Below are positions 42,001 to 51,979 of a DNA stretch of 52,007 nucleotides, piece after piece. This DNA comes from JALYUS01 sp038231255. GTDB lineage: Bacteria; Chloroflexota; Chloroflexia; Thermomicrobiales; JALYUS01. The stretch is from positions 1 to 52,007 of the forward strand of contig JBBRLR010000024.1 of the NCBI GenBank assembly GCA_038231255.1. The letters are read 5' to 3'. Position numbers and translations under genes: made by a program. The notes under the pieces were generated by a model that had not been told where the DNA came from, searched no databases, and saw nothing but the letters and a program-made list of their open reading frames with translations. Each line of letters begins with the position of its first letter. Positions within the stretch are counted from its first letter, which is position 1.

Positions 42001-43167
42001 TTACCCCAGTTCGATGCGCTCCTCGACTTTCGCGTCGTCAATCGCAAATCCCAATCCCGGCGCGACTGGGAGGGCAATCACGCCGCGCTCCGGTTGCATC
42101 ATCTCGGTGTGGAAGTATTGCTTGCCCGGCTGATTGCGCAGCAGGTATTCCGCCATCGGGAAGGTCGCCGGGGATTGCGACGCGATCACCTGCACGGCGG
42201 CGTGGATCGAGTGGCCGTGCGGCACGACCTGCCGCCCGTACGCGGAGGCGAGGACGCCGATCTTCACCAGCTCGCTGATGCCGCCGCACCAGTCCGGGTC
42301 GGCCTGGATGACATCTACTGCGTCCGCCTGCAAAAGTTGCTGGAAGCCCCAGCGGGTGTATTCGTGCTCGCCCGTCGCGATGGGGATGTTCGTCGCACGG
42401 CGGATCATCGCGAAATCGCCGAGGCGATCTGGCGGTACGGGTTCCTCCATCCAGCGCGGGCGGAACTCGGCGATCCGTTCGAGCATGCGGATCGTGTAGG
42501 TCGCGTCCCAGCCCATGAAAGCATCGAGCATGATCTCGATATTCGGCCCGACCGCCTCGCGCACCGCACGCACCATCGCGACGTTGCGCTCCATACCGGG
42601 CAGGCCGTCGCCGGGGCCGTAGCGGAAGAACCACTTCTGCGCCGTGTAGCCGGCCTCGACCATCGCCCGCGCCCGCTCGTGGATCAGGCCGGGATCGTGC
42701 GAGTGGCCGAGCATCGAGGCGTAGCAGACGACATGCTCGCGCGTCGGACCGCCGAGAAGGCGATAGACAGGCTGGCCGAGCAGTTTGCCGCGCAAATCCC
42801 AGAGCGCGTTGTCCACTGCGCTGATCGCCATCATCTGATTGCCCTTGCGCGCGTGCCGATCCTGCCGATAGAGGATGTCCCAGAGATGCTCGCCCGCGAG
42901 CGGGTCCCGCCCGATCAGGTGGGTCGCGAGTTTGTAACGGATGATCGCGGCGCTCTCGGCGAAGATCGGGCCGAAGATGCCCCGCGTGCCATCGTCCGCC
43001 TCGATCTCGACATAGATCGCCTCGATGTGGTCGCTCGCTTTGGCCGACCCACGGGCGGCAAATTCGGGGTAAATATCGAGCATCTGCGCCTGGCGTTCCT
43101 CTGGCGAAAGGACGCCTTCGTCGCGCCCGGAGACTTGAAAACAGCGGACCGCCCGGATTGTTGCCAC
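42001..43167 (-). CDS. Mandelate racemase/enolase-superfamily sugar-acid dehydratase (RhmD-like)
   Basis: 388-residue enolase-superfamily enzyme. Magnesium ligands are Asp215 (IMLDAFMGWD), Glu241 or Glu242 (WMEEPVPP) and Glu267 (ATGEHEY). A lysine base lies in AQKWFFRYGPGDG (Lys178), and VPHGHS near 318-323 supplies the His. This resembles rhamnonate-type acid-sugar dehydratases, which remove water from an aldonate to give a 2-keto-3-deoxy acid. The GTG start has GGGAGGG upstream. It diverges from the solute-binding lipoprotein gene, which may supply the pathway with substrate. Confidence 0.85.
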   Translation of the reverse strand: MATIRAVRCFQVSGRDEGVLSPEERQAQMLDIYPEFAARGSAKASDHIEAIYVEIEADDGTRGIFGPIFAESAAIIRYKLATHLIGRDPLAGEHLWDILYRQDRHARKGNQMMAISAVDNALWDLRGKLLGQPVYRLLGGPTREHVVCYASMLGHSHDPGLIHERARAMVEAGYTAQKWFFRYGPGDGLPGMERNVAMVRAVREAVGPNIEIMLDAFMGWDATYTIRMLERIAEFRPRWMEEPVPPDRLGDFAMIRRATNIPIATGEHEYTRWGFQQLLQADAVDVIQADPDWCGGISELVKIGVLASAYGRQVVPHGHSIHAAVQVIASQSPATFPMAEYLLRNQPGKQYFHTEMMQPERGVIALPVAPGLGFAIDDAKVEERIELG

Positions 43168-43362
43168 ATTTCCCTCCCGCTTTCTGCCGCCGATGCTCCC
43201 GATAGCGGCATTCTATCGCAGATGCGGTCGCCATCCGTCGCGTCGTCGCGCGCATCTGGACGCCACCCCCACTTCCCCCTATGATCGCGGTTGTCGGGCG
43301 GATTGTGCCCGGTCTCGCCGGGAGATACGTGTGTCGTGAAGAGTGGGAAGGATCGGGCAAGG

Positions 43363-45327
43363 ATGAGGAACACGGTGCGACGCACAGATGCGACCCGATG
43401 GAGTGCCGGGATCGTCGCACTGTTCGTCTTGTCGGCGCTGCTGACCGCCTGTGGCGGATCGAGCGCGACGAGTACGCCCGCCGCCAAGCCGACGACGGCG
43501 CCCGCAGCGGCACCCACAAGCGCCGCCAGTCCGAGCGCGGCGAATACGGTGGCCCCGACAACCGCGAGCGCACCAGGCGCAACGACTGCCGTCGGTTCAG
43601 TGGCTCCGGCAGGGACAGCGCCCGCCGCCTCCGCCACCGGGGCGACGGCGGCATCCACGCCGACCGCGAGCGCGGGCGCCGATCCGCGCGGTGCGGCGCC
43701 CGCCAAGCGCGGTGGTGGCGGGACGCTCCACCTGCTCTATTGGCAAGCGCCGACCGTCCTCAATGTCCATCAGGCGTCGTCCGGCAATGGCAAGGATCAG
43801 CAGGCGGCGCGCATCGCGACGGAACCGCTGGCCGTCACCTCCGCGAATGCGCTGACGCCCGATGTGCCCGCGCTCGCCAAGGAAATCCCCACCGCGCAGA
43901 ACGGCGAGCTGGCGGCGGACGGCACGGGTGTGACATGGAAATTGAAAGACGGCGTCAAGTGGTCTGACGGTACGCCGTTCACCTCGGCGGATGTCAAGGC
44001 GACCTACGACTACGTGATCAACCCCGTCAGCGCGGCGGCCGACATCACCTCCTACTCCGACATCGCCAAAGTCGAGACGCCGGATGCGACGACGGTGAAA
44101 ATCACTTTCAAGCAGCCGACCGCGCTCTGGTGGCTACCCTTCACGAACTACACCGGCGTCGTGCTGCAAAAGGCGCAACTGGACAAATGCACCTCGCCCA
44201 AGGAGTGCCCCGCGAACAGCAATCCGGTCGGCACTGGGCCGTACAAGGTGAAGTCCTTCACGCCGGGCGACAGTGTGCAGTTCGTGATCAACGAGAACTA
44301 CCGCGACGCGAACGCGCCGTACTACGACGCGATTGATTACAAGGGCGGCGGCGACGCGGGCACGGCGGCGAAGGCGGTGATCGCGGGCGACGCGGACTAT
44401 GCGTGGAACCTGCAGGTCGCGCCAGACATCCTCAAGCAGGTGACGAGCGCCGGGAAGCAGTTGAACATCACGACGGGCAACGGCGTCGAGCGGATGTCGG
44501 TCAACTTCACGGACCCGAACAAGGACGTGGACGGCGAAAAGTCGTCGCTCAAAGCGCCGCACCCCTTCCAGGCCGATCCGAAGGTGCGCGAGGCGTATTC
44601 GTGGCTGATTGACCGGGACAGCATCGCGAAGAATCTCTACGGCGATGCCGCCGTGCCGACCTGCAATGTCCTGCCAAGCGTGCCGCCCCAGACCGTCTCG
44701 AAGAACACCACGTGCGGTTACGATGTCGCGAAGGCGAACCAACTACTCGACGACGCGGGCTGGAAGAAAGGTGCGGACGGCATCCGCATCAAGAACGGCA
44801 TGCGGATGCATGTCGTGATTAGCACGACGGTCAACAGTGTGCGCGAAAAAGAGGAACAGGTGATGAAGCAGTCCTTCCAGCAGGCCGGGATCGAGATGGA
44901 GATCAAGAACGTGGACGCCGGGGTCTTCTTCGGCAAGCCGGACAACTCGGACTCATTCGCGCGCTTCGAGAAGGACCTGCAAATCTTCAGCGGCTCCCCC
45001 GGCTACCCGGATTCGCAAGCCTATTTCGATAGCTGGACGACCGCCCGCATCGCACAGAAAGCGAACGGCTGGGGCGGCGCGGATGTCGAGCGTTTCTCCG
45101 ACCCGCAGTTCGATGCCCTCGTCACACAACTGAAGGGCGAACTCAATCAAGACAAGCGCAATGCGCTGCTCATCCAGTGCAACGACTACATCGTCGGCCA
45201 TGATGTGAACATCCCGATCGTGGATCGTGCCGCCGTCAGCGGACGCCGCGCCGATCTCATCAACACCAACCCTTCGCCGTGGGACGCGACGACGTGGAAC
45301 ATCGCCTACTGGCAGATCAAGAAGTAA
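43363..45327 (+). CDS. ABC transporter solute-binding lipoprotein, family 5
   Basis: 654 residues. The signal peptide ends in the lipobox LLTAC with Cys30 as the lipid-anchored residue. An Ala/Thr/Pro-rich linker of about 80 residues follows, then a DppA/OppA-type domain: WKLKDGVKWSDGTPFTSADV, SNPVGTGPYKVKSF and VREAYSWLIDRDSI. Family 5 proteins bind peptides, sugars or nickel. No permease or ATPase genes follow, so it must use a transporter elsewhere. The ATG at 43363 has GAAGGA ten bases upstream. Confidence 0.9.
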   Translation: MRNTVRRTDATRWSAGIVALFVLSALLTACGGSSATSTPAAKPTTAPAAAPTSAASPSAANTVAPTTASAPGATTAVGSVAPAGTAPAASATGATAASTPTASAGADPRGAAPAKRGGGGTLHLLYWQAPTVLNVHQASSGNGKDQQAARIATEPLAVTSANALTPDVPALAKEIPTAQNGELAADGTGVTWKLKDGVKWSDGTPFTSADVKATYDYVINPVSAAADITSYSDIAKVETPDATTVKITFKQPTALWWLPFTNYTGVVLQKAQLDKCTSPKECPANSNPVGTGPYKVKSFTPGDSVQFVINENYRDANAPYYDAIDYKGGGDAGTAAKAVIAGDADYAWNLQVAPDILKQVTSAGKQLNITTGNGVERMSVNFTDPNKDVDGEKSSLKAPHPFQADPKVREAYSWLIDRDSIAKNLYGDAAVPTCNVLPSVPPQTVSKNTTCGYDVAKANQLLDDAGWKKGADGIRIKNGMRMHVVISTTVNSVREKEEQVMKQSFQQAGIEMEIKNVDAGVFFGKPDNSDSFARFEKDLQIFSGSPGYPDSQAYFDSWTTARIAQKANGWGGADVERFSDPQFDALVTQLKGELNQDKRNALLIQCNDYIVGHDVNIPIVDRAAVSGRRADLINTNPSPWDATTWNIAYWQIKK

Positions 45328-45341
45328 GCGATGCGTGAAGC

Positions 45342-45393
45342 AACGAGCGATTGAGTAGTACGGGCAGGCCCCGCATCCTAAAGATCGCTCGTT
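45342..45393 (+). terminator. Hairpin after the solute-binding protein gene
   Basis: AACGAGCGAT (45342-45351) pairs perfectly with ATCGCTCGTT (45384-45393) around a 32-base loop, 15 bp after the stop codon. It has no T run, so termination is only a guess. Confidence 0.45.
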
Positions 45394-45555
45394 GATCATT
45401 GCGAAGGGTCCCACGTCGATCGCTGCTCTCTAACGCGCTACGCAGCCGGAACGCTGCCGGGTGGATGGCGAGACGCCTCCCCACCGGGAACGCTTTACAG
45501 TGCGCGGTCGTCCGTGTATACAGGACGCGTCGATCAGCACGCACCCTCAATGGTT

Positions 45556-45591
45556 CCCCGCCGCGACCGCCGGTCAGCAACGGCGGCGGGG
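45556..45591 (+). promoter_or_regulatory. GC-rich hairpin in the kinase leader
   Basis: CCCCGCCGC (45556-45564) pairs with GCGGCGGGG (45583-45591). It ends about 6 bases before the GAAAGGA ribosome site of the kinase gene and may limit its translation. Confidence 0.45.
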
Positions 45592-45612
45592 CTGCGAAAG
45601 GAATGACCGATC

Positions 45613-47859
45613 GTGGCAGTGCAGCCCCCGCCCCGCCCCCCGGGCACCCCGGCCCTGCCTGGGTCGGGCGACGAGACCTGGCTGCCGATTCTCGGGCGCT
45701 ACCGGCGCGAGGAGACGCTCGGCCGGGGCGGCTTCGGCGAGGTCGTCCGCGCCTTCGACACCCGCTTCCCGCGCACCGTCGCCATCAAGACCCTGCGCCC
45801 CGATCTCTCCTCCCTCCACCGCGCCCGCTTCCTCGAAATGGAGACCCGCTTCGAGCGCGAGGCGGAGGCGGCCTCGCGCATGGGCGTCCATCGCAACATC
45901 GTCACGGTCCATGATCGCGATCGGGATGCCGGGGGCACGCTCTACCTGATTATGGAGTACGTGCCCGGCGGCACGCTGCGCGATCGCCTGCGCCCGGCGC
46001 CCGGCGCCATCGTGGCGCTGCCGCGCATGGAGGCGTTGCAGATCGCGGCGGATGTGGCGCGCGGGCTGTACGCGGCGCACCTGCACCGGGTGGTACATCG
46101 GGACGTCAAGCCGGCGAACATCTTCCTCGCCGCCGAGGGGCAGGCGAAGATCGGCGACTTCGGCATCGCGCAGCTGGACGACCACACGGTGATCACGCGG
46201 GAGGGATCGGGGCACCCGTACACGCTGCTCTACGCCAGCCCGGAGCAGATGGAGGTAACCACGCCGCTGGGGCCGGCGTCGGATCAGTACAGCCTCGGGC
46301 TGGTGCTCTTCGAGATGCTGACGGGGATGGCGTACAAGGATTTGACGGAGGACGAGCGAGCGGGCGCGCTGGGGCGGCATCCGCCGGGGGTAGCGGCGCT
46401 GGTGACACGGATGACGGCGGAGGAGTCGCGCGGGCGGTACGGATCGCTGGGTGAGGTGGTCGCGGCGATCGAGGGGCTGGGGCCGGAGGTGCGGGCATGG
46501 GAGAGGGCGCAGACCGAGCCGGGACCGCCGCCCTCGCCTGCGCCGACGCCGCGCCCCGCGCCCGAAGTAATCGTTCCCCCACCCGTGCCGATACCGCGAC
46601 CGATGGGCCGGCGGGCGGTGCTGGCCGGGGCCGGCGGGCTTGTGGTGGCGAGCGGGCTGGCTGGCGGGGCGTGGGTGCTTGGTCATGGCGGCAGCGACCG
46701 TGCGACGGCGACGCCCGCCCTACCTACCGCGATCCCCGCCACGGCGACGTCGGTCGCGACCGCTGCGGTTCCCCTGGTCGGGCCGACCAAGACGTGGACC
46801 GATCCGGAGAACCGGCTGACCGTCCGCTATCTCACGAGTTGGCAGGCAGATACATCGAGCGGCGCGGACGAGAGCGGGACGCTGACGCAGGCGACAGCGA
46901 AGCAACCCCTCCTCACGCTCACCGGGCCGGATATGGTGAGACTCTCTGTTATCCTCTACGACGCGGCGGGGTCAATAGATAGCGATCTCGATACCTTCCG
47001 GACGCTCGCGGCCAACGACGCGAAGACCCCCGCGACGATCGGCCCGACGCAGGATGCCACCGTCGGCGGCCGGCCAGCCAAGGCGGTGACGGCGATGTAT
47101 AACCAGAACGGCGCCGTCGTCACTGGCACACTCTGGATGGTTGATAGCGGGGGCAAGCGGATCGTCTTCTCGGTGGACCGGATCGGGACGCACCGCACGG
47201 AGATCGAATCCATTCTCGGCGCGACCGTCTTCATGGTGGGGTCCGCCGCAGCGGTCACTGCCACCCCCGCCGCGACCGCTACGAGCACGCGCGCCCCGTT
47301 ACCGACCGCTGCGACCCCTGCCGCAACCACTACGGTAGCGCCGACTGCGCGCCCGCCGACTGCGACCGCCGGGGCGACGACGCTGATCTCGTGGAAAGAT
47401 AGCAAGAACCGGATCTCGCTGAGCTATCCGAGCGACTATTCCGTTGCTGGTATCTCGACTACCATCTTCGATGGCACCGATCTCGAACTGGCCGTACCCG
47501 ATCAGTCAACCTTTGTCGTGACGATCTCCCAACCCACCAGCGCGTCCGTGCAGGAGCTGCTGACCACCTATATCAATGCATGGAAGGCCGGGAAATTCGG
47601 TGGTACCTACGTCCAGAATGACACTTTGCGCTTCGATCCCCCAGTGACGACCGGGCATCTCGATACTGAGCCGCTCAGCTCGGTGCATTTCGTGTACACG
47701 GATCAGAGAACCAACAATCCGGTCGAGATGACGACGTGGTTCGCGCGGCACCGGGACTTCGCGTTACAGATGGAAGCGTTCTCGGTGCCGGGGAAGGCGG
47801 CCCCGCCACGCGCCGCGACGACGAATGCCATCGTCAACTCCGTCAAGTTCCTTACGTAG
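45613..47859 (+). CDS. Hanks-type Ser/Thr kinase with two extracytoplasmic PsbP-like domains
   Basis: 748-residue membrane sensor kinase. Kinase domain 28-290: GRGGFG (37-42), Lys59, HRDVKPAN (162-169), DFG (182-184) and SPEQ. A Pro-rich juxtamembrane stretch and one membrane helix (335-357) follow. Outside are two similar domains, starting TWTDPENRLTVRYLTSWQA (about 390) and SWKDSKNRISLSYPSDYSV (about 590), joined by an Ala/Thr/Pro linker. The domains resemble PsbP/DUF1795. The GTG start has GAAAGGA upstream. The ligand is unknown. Confidence 0.88.
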   Translation: MAVQPPPRPPGTPALPGSGDETWLPILGRYRREETLGRGGFGEVVRAFDTRFPRTVAIKTLRPDLSSLHRARFLEMETRFEREAEAASRMGVHRNIVTVHDRDRDAGGTLYLIMEYVPGGTLRDRLRPAPGAIVALPRMEALQIAADVARGLYAAHLHRVVHRDVKPANIFLAAEGQAKIGDFGIAQLDDHTVITREGSGHPYTLLYASPEQMEVTTPLGPASDQYSLGLVLFEMLTGMAYKDLTEDERAGALGRHPPGVAALVTRMTAEESRGRYGSLGEVVAAIEGLGPEVRAWERAQTEPGPPPSPAPTPRPAPEVIVPPPVPIPRPMGRRAVLAGAGGLVVASGLAGGAWVLGHGGSDRATATPALPTAIPATATSVATAAVPLVGPTKTWTDPENRLTVRYLTSWQADTSSGADESGTLTQATAKQPLLTLTGPDMVRLSVILYDAAGSIDSDLDTFRTLAANDAKTPATIGPTQDATVGGRPAKAVTAMYNQNGAVVTGTLWMVDSGGKRIVFSVDRIGTHRTEIESILGATVFMVGSAAAVTATPAATATSTRAPLPTAATPAATTTVAPTARPPTATAGATTLISWKDSKNRISLSYPSDYSVAGISTTIFDGTDLELAVPDQSTFVVTISQPTSASVQELLTTYINAWKAGKFGGTYVQNDTLRFDPPVTTGHLDTEPLSSVHFVYTDQRTNNPVEMTTWFARHRDFALQMEAFSVPGKAAPPRAATTNAIVNSVKFLT

Positions 47860-48088
47860 CAACGGTCGCGGTCCGGCGCGAGCGCCGACCGGGAGTATCA
47901 CGGCGGAGCCGTAGATGACGAGGTTGGCGATGGCACTCAGCTGGCAAGCGGGGTGCCACACCACGCCCCCCGTACGGAACGCCGGTCCTCCCGCAATCGC
48001 GGTGAAAGAGCAGGATCGCGGTGTCTATGGCACCGCATGCGCACCAACATCTCTCGTGTAAGTATGCGTAGACGGTCAGGAGCGATAC

Positions 48089-49873
48089 ATGACACGCATG
48101 GATCTCGTAGAGGCGGCGCGGGGGCGCCGGCCGCTCGATCTGGTCATTCGCGGTGGGCGGATGGTCAATGCCTACACTGGCGAGATTGCGCGGGCGGACA
48201 TCGGCATCTTCGGGGACCGGATCGCGGTCGTGGATTTCGACGGCGCGTTCGGGCTGACGGCGCGGGAGGAACTGGACGCGCGCGGCATGATCGCCGTGCC
48301 TGGCTTCGTGGACACGCACGTCCATATCGAGTCCACGATGGTCACGCCGCCGAACTTCGCGCGCGGCGTCCTCCCCTTCGGTACGACGACGGTCGTCATT
48401 GACCCGCACGAGATCGGCAATGTCACGGGCCGCGCGGGCGTCGAGTACATGCTGCGGGCGAGCGAAGGATTGCCGCTGCGCGTGTTCGTCACCGTGCCCT
48501 CCTCCGTTCCGGCGGTGCCGAGCATCGAGACGGCGGGGGCGGCGTTCGATGCGGGGGATGTCGCGGAGATGCTCGCATGGCCGCGCGTCGTCGGCGTGGC
48601 GGAACTGATGGACTACCCCGGCATCGTCCGGCAGGAACCGCGCACTGCCGCGATTGCCGAAGCAGGATTGGCGGCGGGCAAGAATTTGGAGGGGCACGCG
48701 CCGCTGCTCACCGGGCGGGAACTGGCTGCATACCTCGCCGCCGGGGTGGATTCCGAGCACGAGTCGCGCACGGCGGCGGAGATGGTCGAGAAATTGCGCC
48801 TCGGCATGTGGGTCTACGGGCGCGAGAACACCTTCCGGCGCACCGCCGCGTATCTCGCCGATGCCTTGAAAGAAATTCCGCAGCCGTGGAATGTCGCGAT
48901 CTGCACGGACGACATTGACCCCGCCGATTTGCTGCTGCATGGGCACATGGATCGCGGCATGCGCGTCCTGCTCGACGCGGGCGTTGATCCCGCGCTCGTC
49001 GTCCGCTTCGCGACGCTGAATGGCGCGGTGCGCTACGGCCTCCATGACCTCGGCGCCATCGCACCGGGCAAACTGGCGGATATCGTGCTGGTCGAATCGT
49101 TCACCGATTTCCGGGCAAAGACCGTCCTCGCGGGCGGGCGGGTCGTCGCGCGGGATGGGCACATGGTCACAGAGTTTGCCGATCCGGCCCCGCCGCCGCT
49201 CGACAACACCGTCCGCATCGGCCCGGTTTCCGCCGAGACGTTCCGGCTGCGCGTCCCCGGCGATCGGCCGGAAGGCGACGTGGCGCTGAAGTGCATAGAT
49301 ATTGACCCCGTACGTACGACGCGGCTCGGCGACATTACGCTCCGTTTCGTGGGCGGCGAATGCGTGTATCCGCTGCCCGACGATGTGCTGCTCCTCAGCG
49401 TCGTGCCGCGCCACGGTCAGCCGCACCCGCCGACGCTCGCCCTGTTGCGCGGCCTGCCGCTCCGTTCGGGCGCGCTGGCGACGACCATCGCGCACGACAG
49501 CCACAACCTGATCGTCGCGGGGCGCACCCCGTCGGAGATGGCCGCTGCCGTGCAGGAAGTGGTGCGGCTCGGCGGCGGCGTCGCGCTGGTCGTCGGTGAA
49601 CAAACGGTCGCGACGGTGCGGCTGCCGGTCGCGGGTTTGATGTCAGACTTACCGGTCGCGGAGATCGCGGCGGCGGTGCGCGCCTTGAACGAGCGGGCGC
49701 GGGCGCTCGGCCTCGGCGGGTCGTCGCCGGTGCTCGCCATCTCCAGCCTCGCGCTACCCGTTTCCCCCTTCGTCCGGATCACCGATCGCGGTGTTGTGGA
49801 CACGCTGACGCAGGAATTCATCGCGATGGGCATGGAAGAAGTACATCCTAATTGGGGGGAATATTCTCCGTGA
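48089..49873 (+). CDS. ade: Adenine deaminase
   Basis: Converts adenine to hypoxanthine and ammonia in purine salvage. 594 residues, full length for the family. The amidohydrolase metal site shows PGFVDTHVHIEST near 71-83, then IDPHEIGNV, the GHAPLLTG His and the CTDDIDP Asp pair. The C-terminal adenine-deaminase domain (TIAHDSHNLIVAGR, LPVAGLMSDLP) is complete. The ATG has CAGGAG eight bases upstream. It is a single gene; the 229-base gap before it holds only a weak GCGGTG/CACCGC hairpin near 48018. Confidence 0.93.
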   Translation: MTRMDLVEAARGRRPLDLVIRGGRMVNAYTGEIARADIGIFGDRIAVVDFDGAFGLTAREELDARGMIAVPGFVDTHVHIESTMVTPPNFARGVLPFGTTTVVIDPHEIGNVTGRAGVEYMLRASEGLPLRVFVTVPSSVPAVPSIETAGAAFDAGDVAEMLAWPRVVGVAELMDYPGIVRQEPRTAAIAEAGLAAGKNLEGHAPLLTGRELAAYLAAGVDSEHESRTAAEMVEKLRLGMWVYGRENTFRRTAAYLADALKEIPQPWNVAICTDDIDPADLLLHGHMDRGMRVLLDAGVDPALVVRFATLNGAVRYGLHDLGAIAPGKLADIVLVESFTDFRAKTVLAGGRVVARDGHMVTEFADPAPPPLDNTVRIGPVSAETFRLRVPGDRPEGDVALKCIDIDPVRTTRLGDITLRFVGGECVYPLPDDVLLLSVVPRHGQPHPPTLALLRGLPLRSGALATTIAHDSHNLIVAGRTPSEMAAAVQEVVRLGGGVALVVGEQTVATVRLPVAGLMSDLPVAEIAAAVRALNERARALGLGGSSPVLAISSLALPVSPFVRITDRGVVDTLTQEFIAMGMEEVHPNWGEYSP

Positions 49874-49961
49874 CAGAGTAGAAACCGTCACATTCGCCCC
49901 ACCACCTGCGTTCTCACTGAAGGGCGTTTGGTTCCCCGCCGGGTCATCCTTGGGAGGTAAC

Positions 49962-50489
49962 ATGGGTTTCTTCACGCGCTTTCGACAGTCGTTGCTCACG
50001 CTCACGCTCCTGACGCTCCTGTTTTGTGCCCTCGCCCCTGCTGCGGTCGCCGCCGACAGCACGGTCTACAAGGACCCTAACGGCGCGTACAGCTTCACCC
50101 TGCCCGACGGTTGGGAGGGACCGGTTTCCAAGGGCAACAACCTTGTTGCCACCGACTCGGTCAATAACACGGTCTTCGTCCTTACCTCCATCCCGACCGG
50201 CGGGCTGTCGCTCGCCGACATGAACACGGCGTTCACCTCCTCCTTCCCGCAGGAACCGGGTTACGTGGCGGATCCCGGTGGCGTGAAGGATGTGATGGTC
50301 GGTGGCCAGCCCGCAAAGGCTTCGTCGTTCCACAGCAACAATACCGACGGTACACCCCTTTCGACGGGGGCGGTGACGGTTGTCAATAACGGCACGGCGT
50401 ACCTGCTGCTCTTCCTCACCACGCCCGACAAGGAAGACGCCTCGTCGCCGGGAGTAGGGCAGATCATCACCTCGTGGCAGTTCTCCTGA
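49962..50489 (+). CDS. Secreted PsbP-like protein
   Basis: 175 residues. A Sec signal peptide covers about residues 1-31 (FRQSLLTLTLLTLLFCAL, cleaved after AVAA). The mature domain begins YKDPNGAYSFTLPDGWEG, the same pattern as both outer domains of the kinase at 45.6 kb (aromatic-x-D-P/S-x-N, strand, P-x-x-W/Y). PsbP-like proteins outside photosynthesis have unknown roles. The ATG at 49962 follows GGGAGG. A strong terminator lies after it. Confidence 0.8.
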   Translation: MGFFTRFRQSLLTLTLLTLLFCALAPAAVAADSTVYKDPNGAYSFTLPDGWEGPVSKGNNLVATDSVNNTVFVLTSIPTGGLSLADMNTAFTSSFPQEPGYVADPGGVKDVMVGGQPAKASSFHSNNTDGTPLSTGAVTVVNNGTAYLLLFLTTPDKEDASSPGVGQIITSWQFS

Positions 50490-50532
50490 GCCGGTCCGTC
50501 GGGTTTCGTCCGATGGTTTGAGTGACACGTTT

Positions 50533-50572
50533 AGCGGCGCGGTGGCCATGCTCGGTCACCGCGCCGCTTTTT
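50533..50572 (+). terminator. Rho-independent terminator after the PsbP-like gene
   Basis: AGCGGCGCGGTG (50533-50544) pairs perfectly with CACCGCGCCGCT (50557-50568) around a 12-base loop, followed by TTTTT. Confidence 0.95.
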
Positions 50573-50649
50573 GTGCCAGGCTCGCACCTGCGCCGCGTGC
50601 CGGATAATGCGGGAGCGGGTATGATGAGCGGTATGGAAGGAGCGCAAGG

Positions 50650-51258
50650 ATGTATCGCTCGGAAAAATACCCCGTAGACCTGGAGGCGGTCGCGGCGTTC
50701 GTCGCTGGGCAGCGGCACGGACATTTGATTGCGACGCCGCCCGGCGGTCACCCGCAGGTGAGTATCCTGCCCTTCATCAAGACGGGGGACGAGATCGAAC
50801 TGCACTGCGTCCAGGAAGACCCGACGTTCGCCGCCGTGCAAGCGAACCCGCGCGTCACCTTTTTTGTCCCGGATTTCCTCGCCGCCTCGCGCCACGACTG
50901 GGTGGACCCGCAGGATGCCGCCCGCGCCACGCTCAATTTCCGCGCGGTCTCCTTCGCGTGCGAGGCGACAACCTCCACCGATCCGACCGATGTCGCCGGC
51001 GCCCTCGCTCGCCTGCTCGCGGTGTACGAGCCGGGCGCGGAATACGAGCCAATCGTGGACGGCGACTTCTACGGCCCGCGCATTCGGCGGCTTGCGACGA
51101 TCCACTTGCGCATCGTCGGCACCGACGCCAAGTTCAAGGTCGGGCCCGCCGCGCCGGTGGCGATGAAGCGCAGTGTCGTCGCCGGATTGCGGTCGCGCGG
51201 CGAACCGGGCGACGCCCGCGCCGCCGACGTGATTGAGGCGACATTGTCGAAAGAATAA
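50650..51258 (+). CDS. PaiB-like FMN-binding protein (pyridoxamine 5'-phosphate oxidase fold)
   Basis: 202 residues. It has the PaiB/FMN-binding split-barrel pattern: LIATPPGGHPQVSILPFIKTGDEIELHC near the start, then TFFVPDFLAASRHDWVDP and a C-terminal helix. Members bind FMN and are labelled negative transcriptional regulators, though DNA binding is shown for few. The ATG follows AAGGAG. It is co-directional with the acetyltransferase 27 bp downstream; paiA/paiB-like pairs also link an acetyltransferase with this fold. Confidence 0.8.
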   Translation: MYRSEKYPVDLEAVAAFVAGQRHGHLIATPPGGHPQVSILPFIKTGDEIELHCVQEDPTFAAVQANPRVTFFVPDFLAASRHDWVDPQDAARATLNFRAVSFACEATTSTDPTDVAGALARLLAVYEPGAEYEPIVDGDFYGPRIRRLATIHLRIVGTDAKFKVGPAAPVAMKRSVVAGLRSRGEPGDARAADVIEATLSKE

Positions 51259-51285
51259 TGTGGTAGCCGGGAGTGAGGAGAAACC

Positions 51286-51978
51286 ATGACCGTACCATCG
51301 CAAACCGGCGTATCGCTCGCTGACGATGTGCTTGCCCGGCGCGCAACGCTGCCAACGAAGTTCGCGCCCGTCACACTGGCCGGGACGTTCGTCCGACTCG
51401 CACCGCTCGACCTCGACCGTGATGTGGACGCGCTCCATGCCGCATCGAGCGGCCAGCCCGCGCGTCTCGGCGACCGCGAAATCCCGGTGTACGATGCGGA
51501 CACACTGGTCTGGCGATACATGCCCGTCGGGCCGTTCGCGGACGCTGCCGCGTTGCGCGATGCGTTGCGCGCGCAAGTGGACGCGCCGAATGGCCTCTGC
51601 CTCTGCGTCTTCGATCGGGCGACGGGGCAACAGGTCGGCGCGGTCAACTTCATGACGAACATGCCGGAGCACCTGAAAGTCGAACTCGGCAGCATCTGGT
51701 ACAGCCCGCTCGTGCAGCGGACAAAAGCGAGTTTGGAGACGACCTACCTGATGCTCGGTCATGCCTTCGCGCTCGGCTACCGGCGCGTCGAGTGGAAGTG
51801 CGACGCTTTCAACGAACGTTCGCGCCGCTCGGCCCTGCGGATGGGCTTCCAGTTCGAGGGCATTCAGGAGGCGCACTACATCGTCAAGGGCCGCAACCGC
51901 GACACCGCCTGGTTCCGCATCCTGGACGACGAATGGCCCACGGTGAAAACCCGACTGGAAGCGCTACTTGCGACATGA
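51286..51978 (+). CDS. GNAT acetyltransferase, RimJ/RimL-like
   Basis: 230 residues. After a short N-tail, GTFVRLAPLDLDRDVDAL opens a GNAT domain. GQQVGAVNFMT is strand four, ELGSIWYSPLVQRTKASLETTYLMLGHAF carries the acetyl-CoA site, and KCDAFNERSRRSALRMGFQFEG is the typical end. RimJ/RimL relatives acetylate ribosomal or other protein N-termini or small amines. GAGGAG lies eight bases before the ATG. It probably shares a transcript with the FMN-binding gene. Confidence 0.85.
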   Translation: MTVPSQTGVSLADDVLARRATLPTKFAPVTLAGTFVRLAPLDLDRDVDALHAASSGQPARLGDREIPVYDADTLVWRYMPVGPFADAAALRDALRAQVDAPNGLCLCVFDRATGQQVGAVNFMTNMPEHLKVELGSIWYSPLVQRTKASLETTYLMLGHAFALGYRRVEWKCDAFNERSRRSALRMGFQFEGIQEAHYIVKGRNRDTAWFRILDDEWPTVKTRLEALLAT

Positions 51979-51979
51979 T

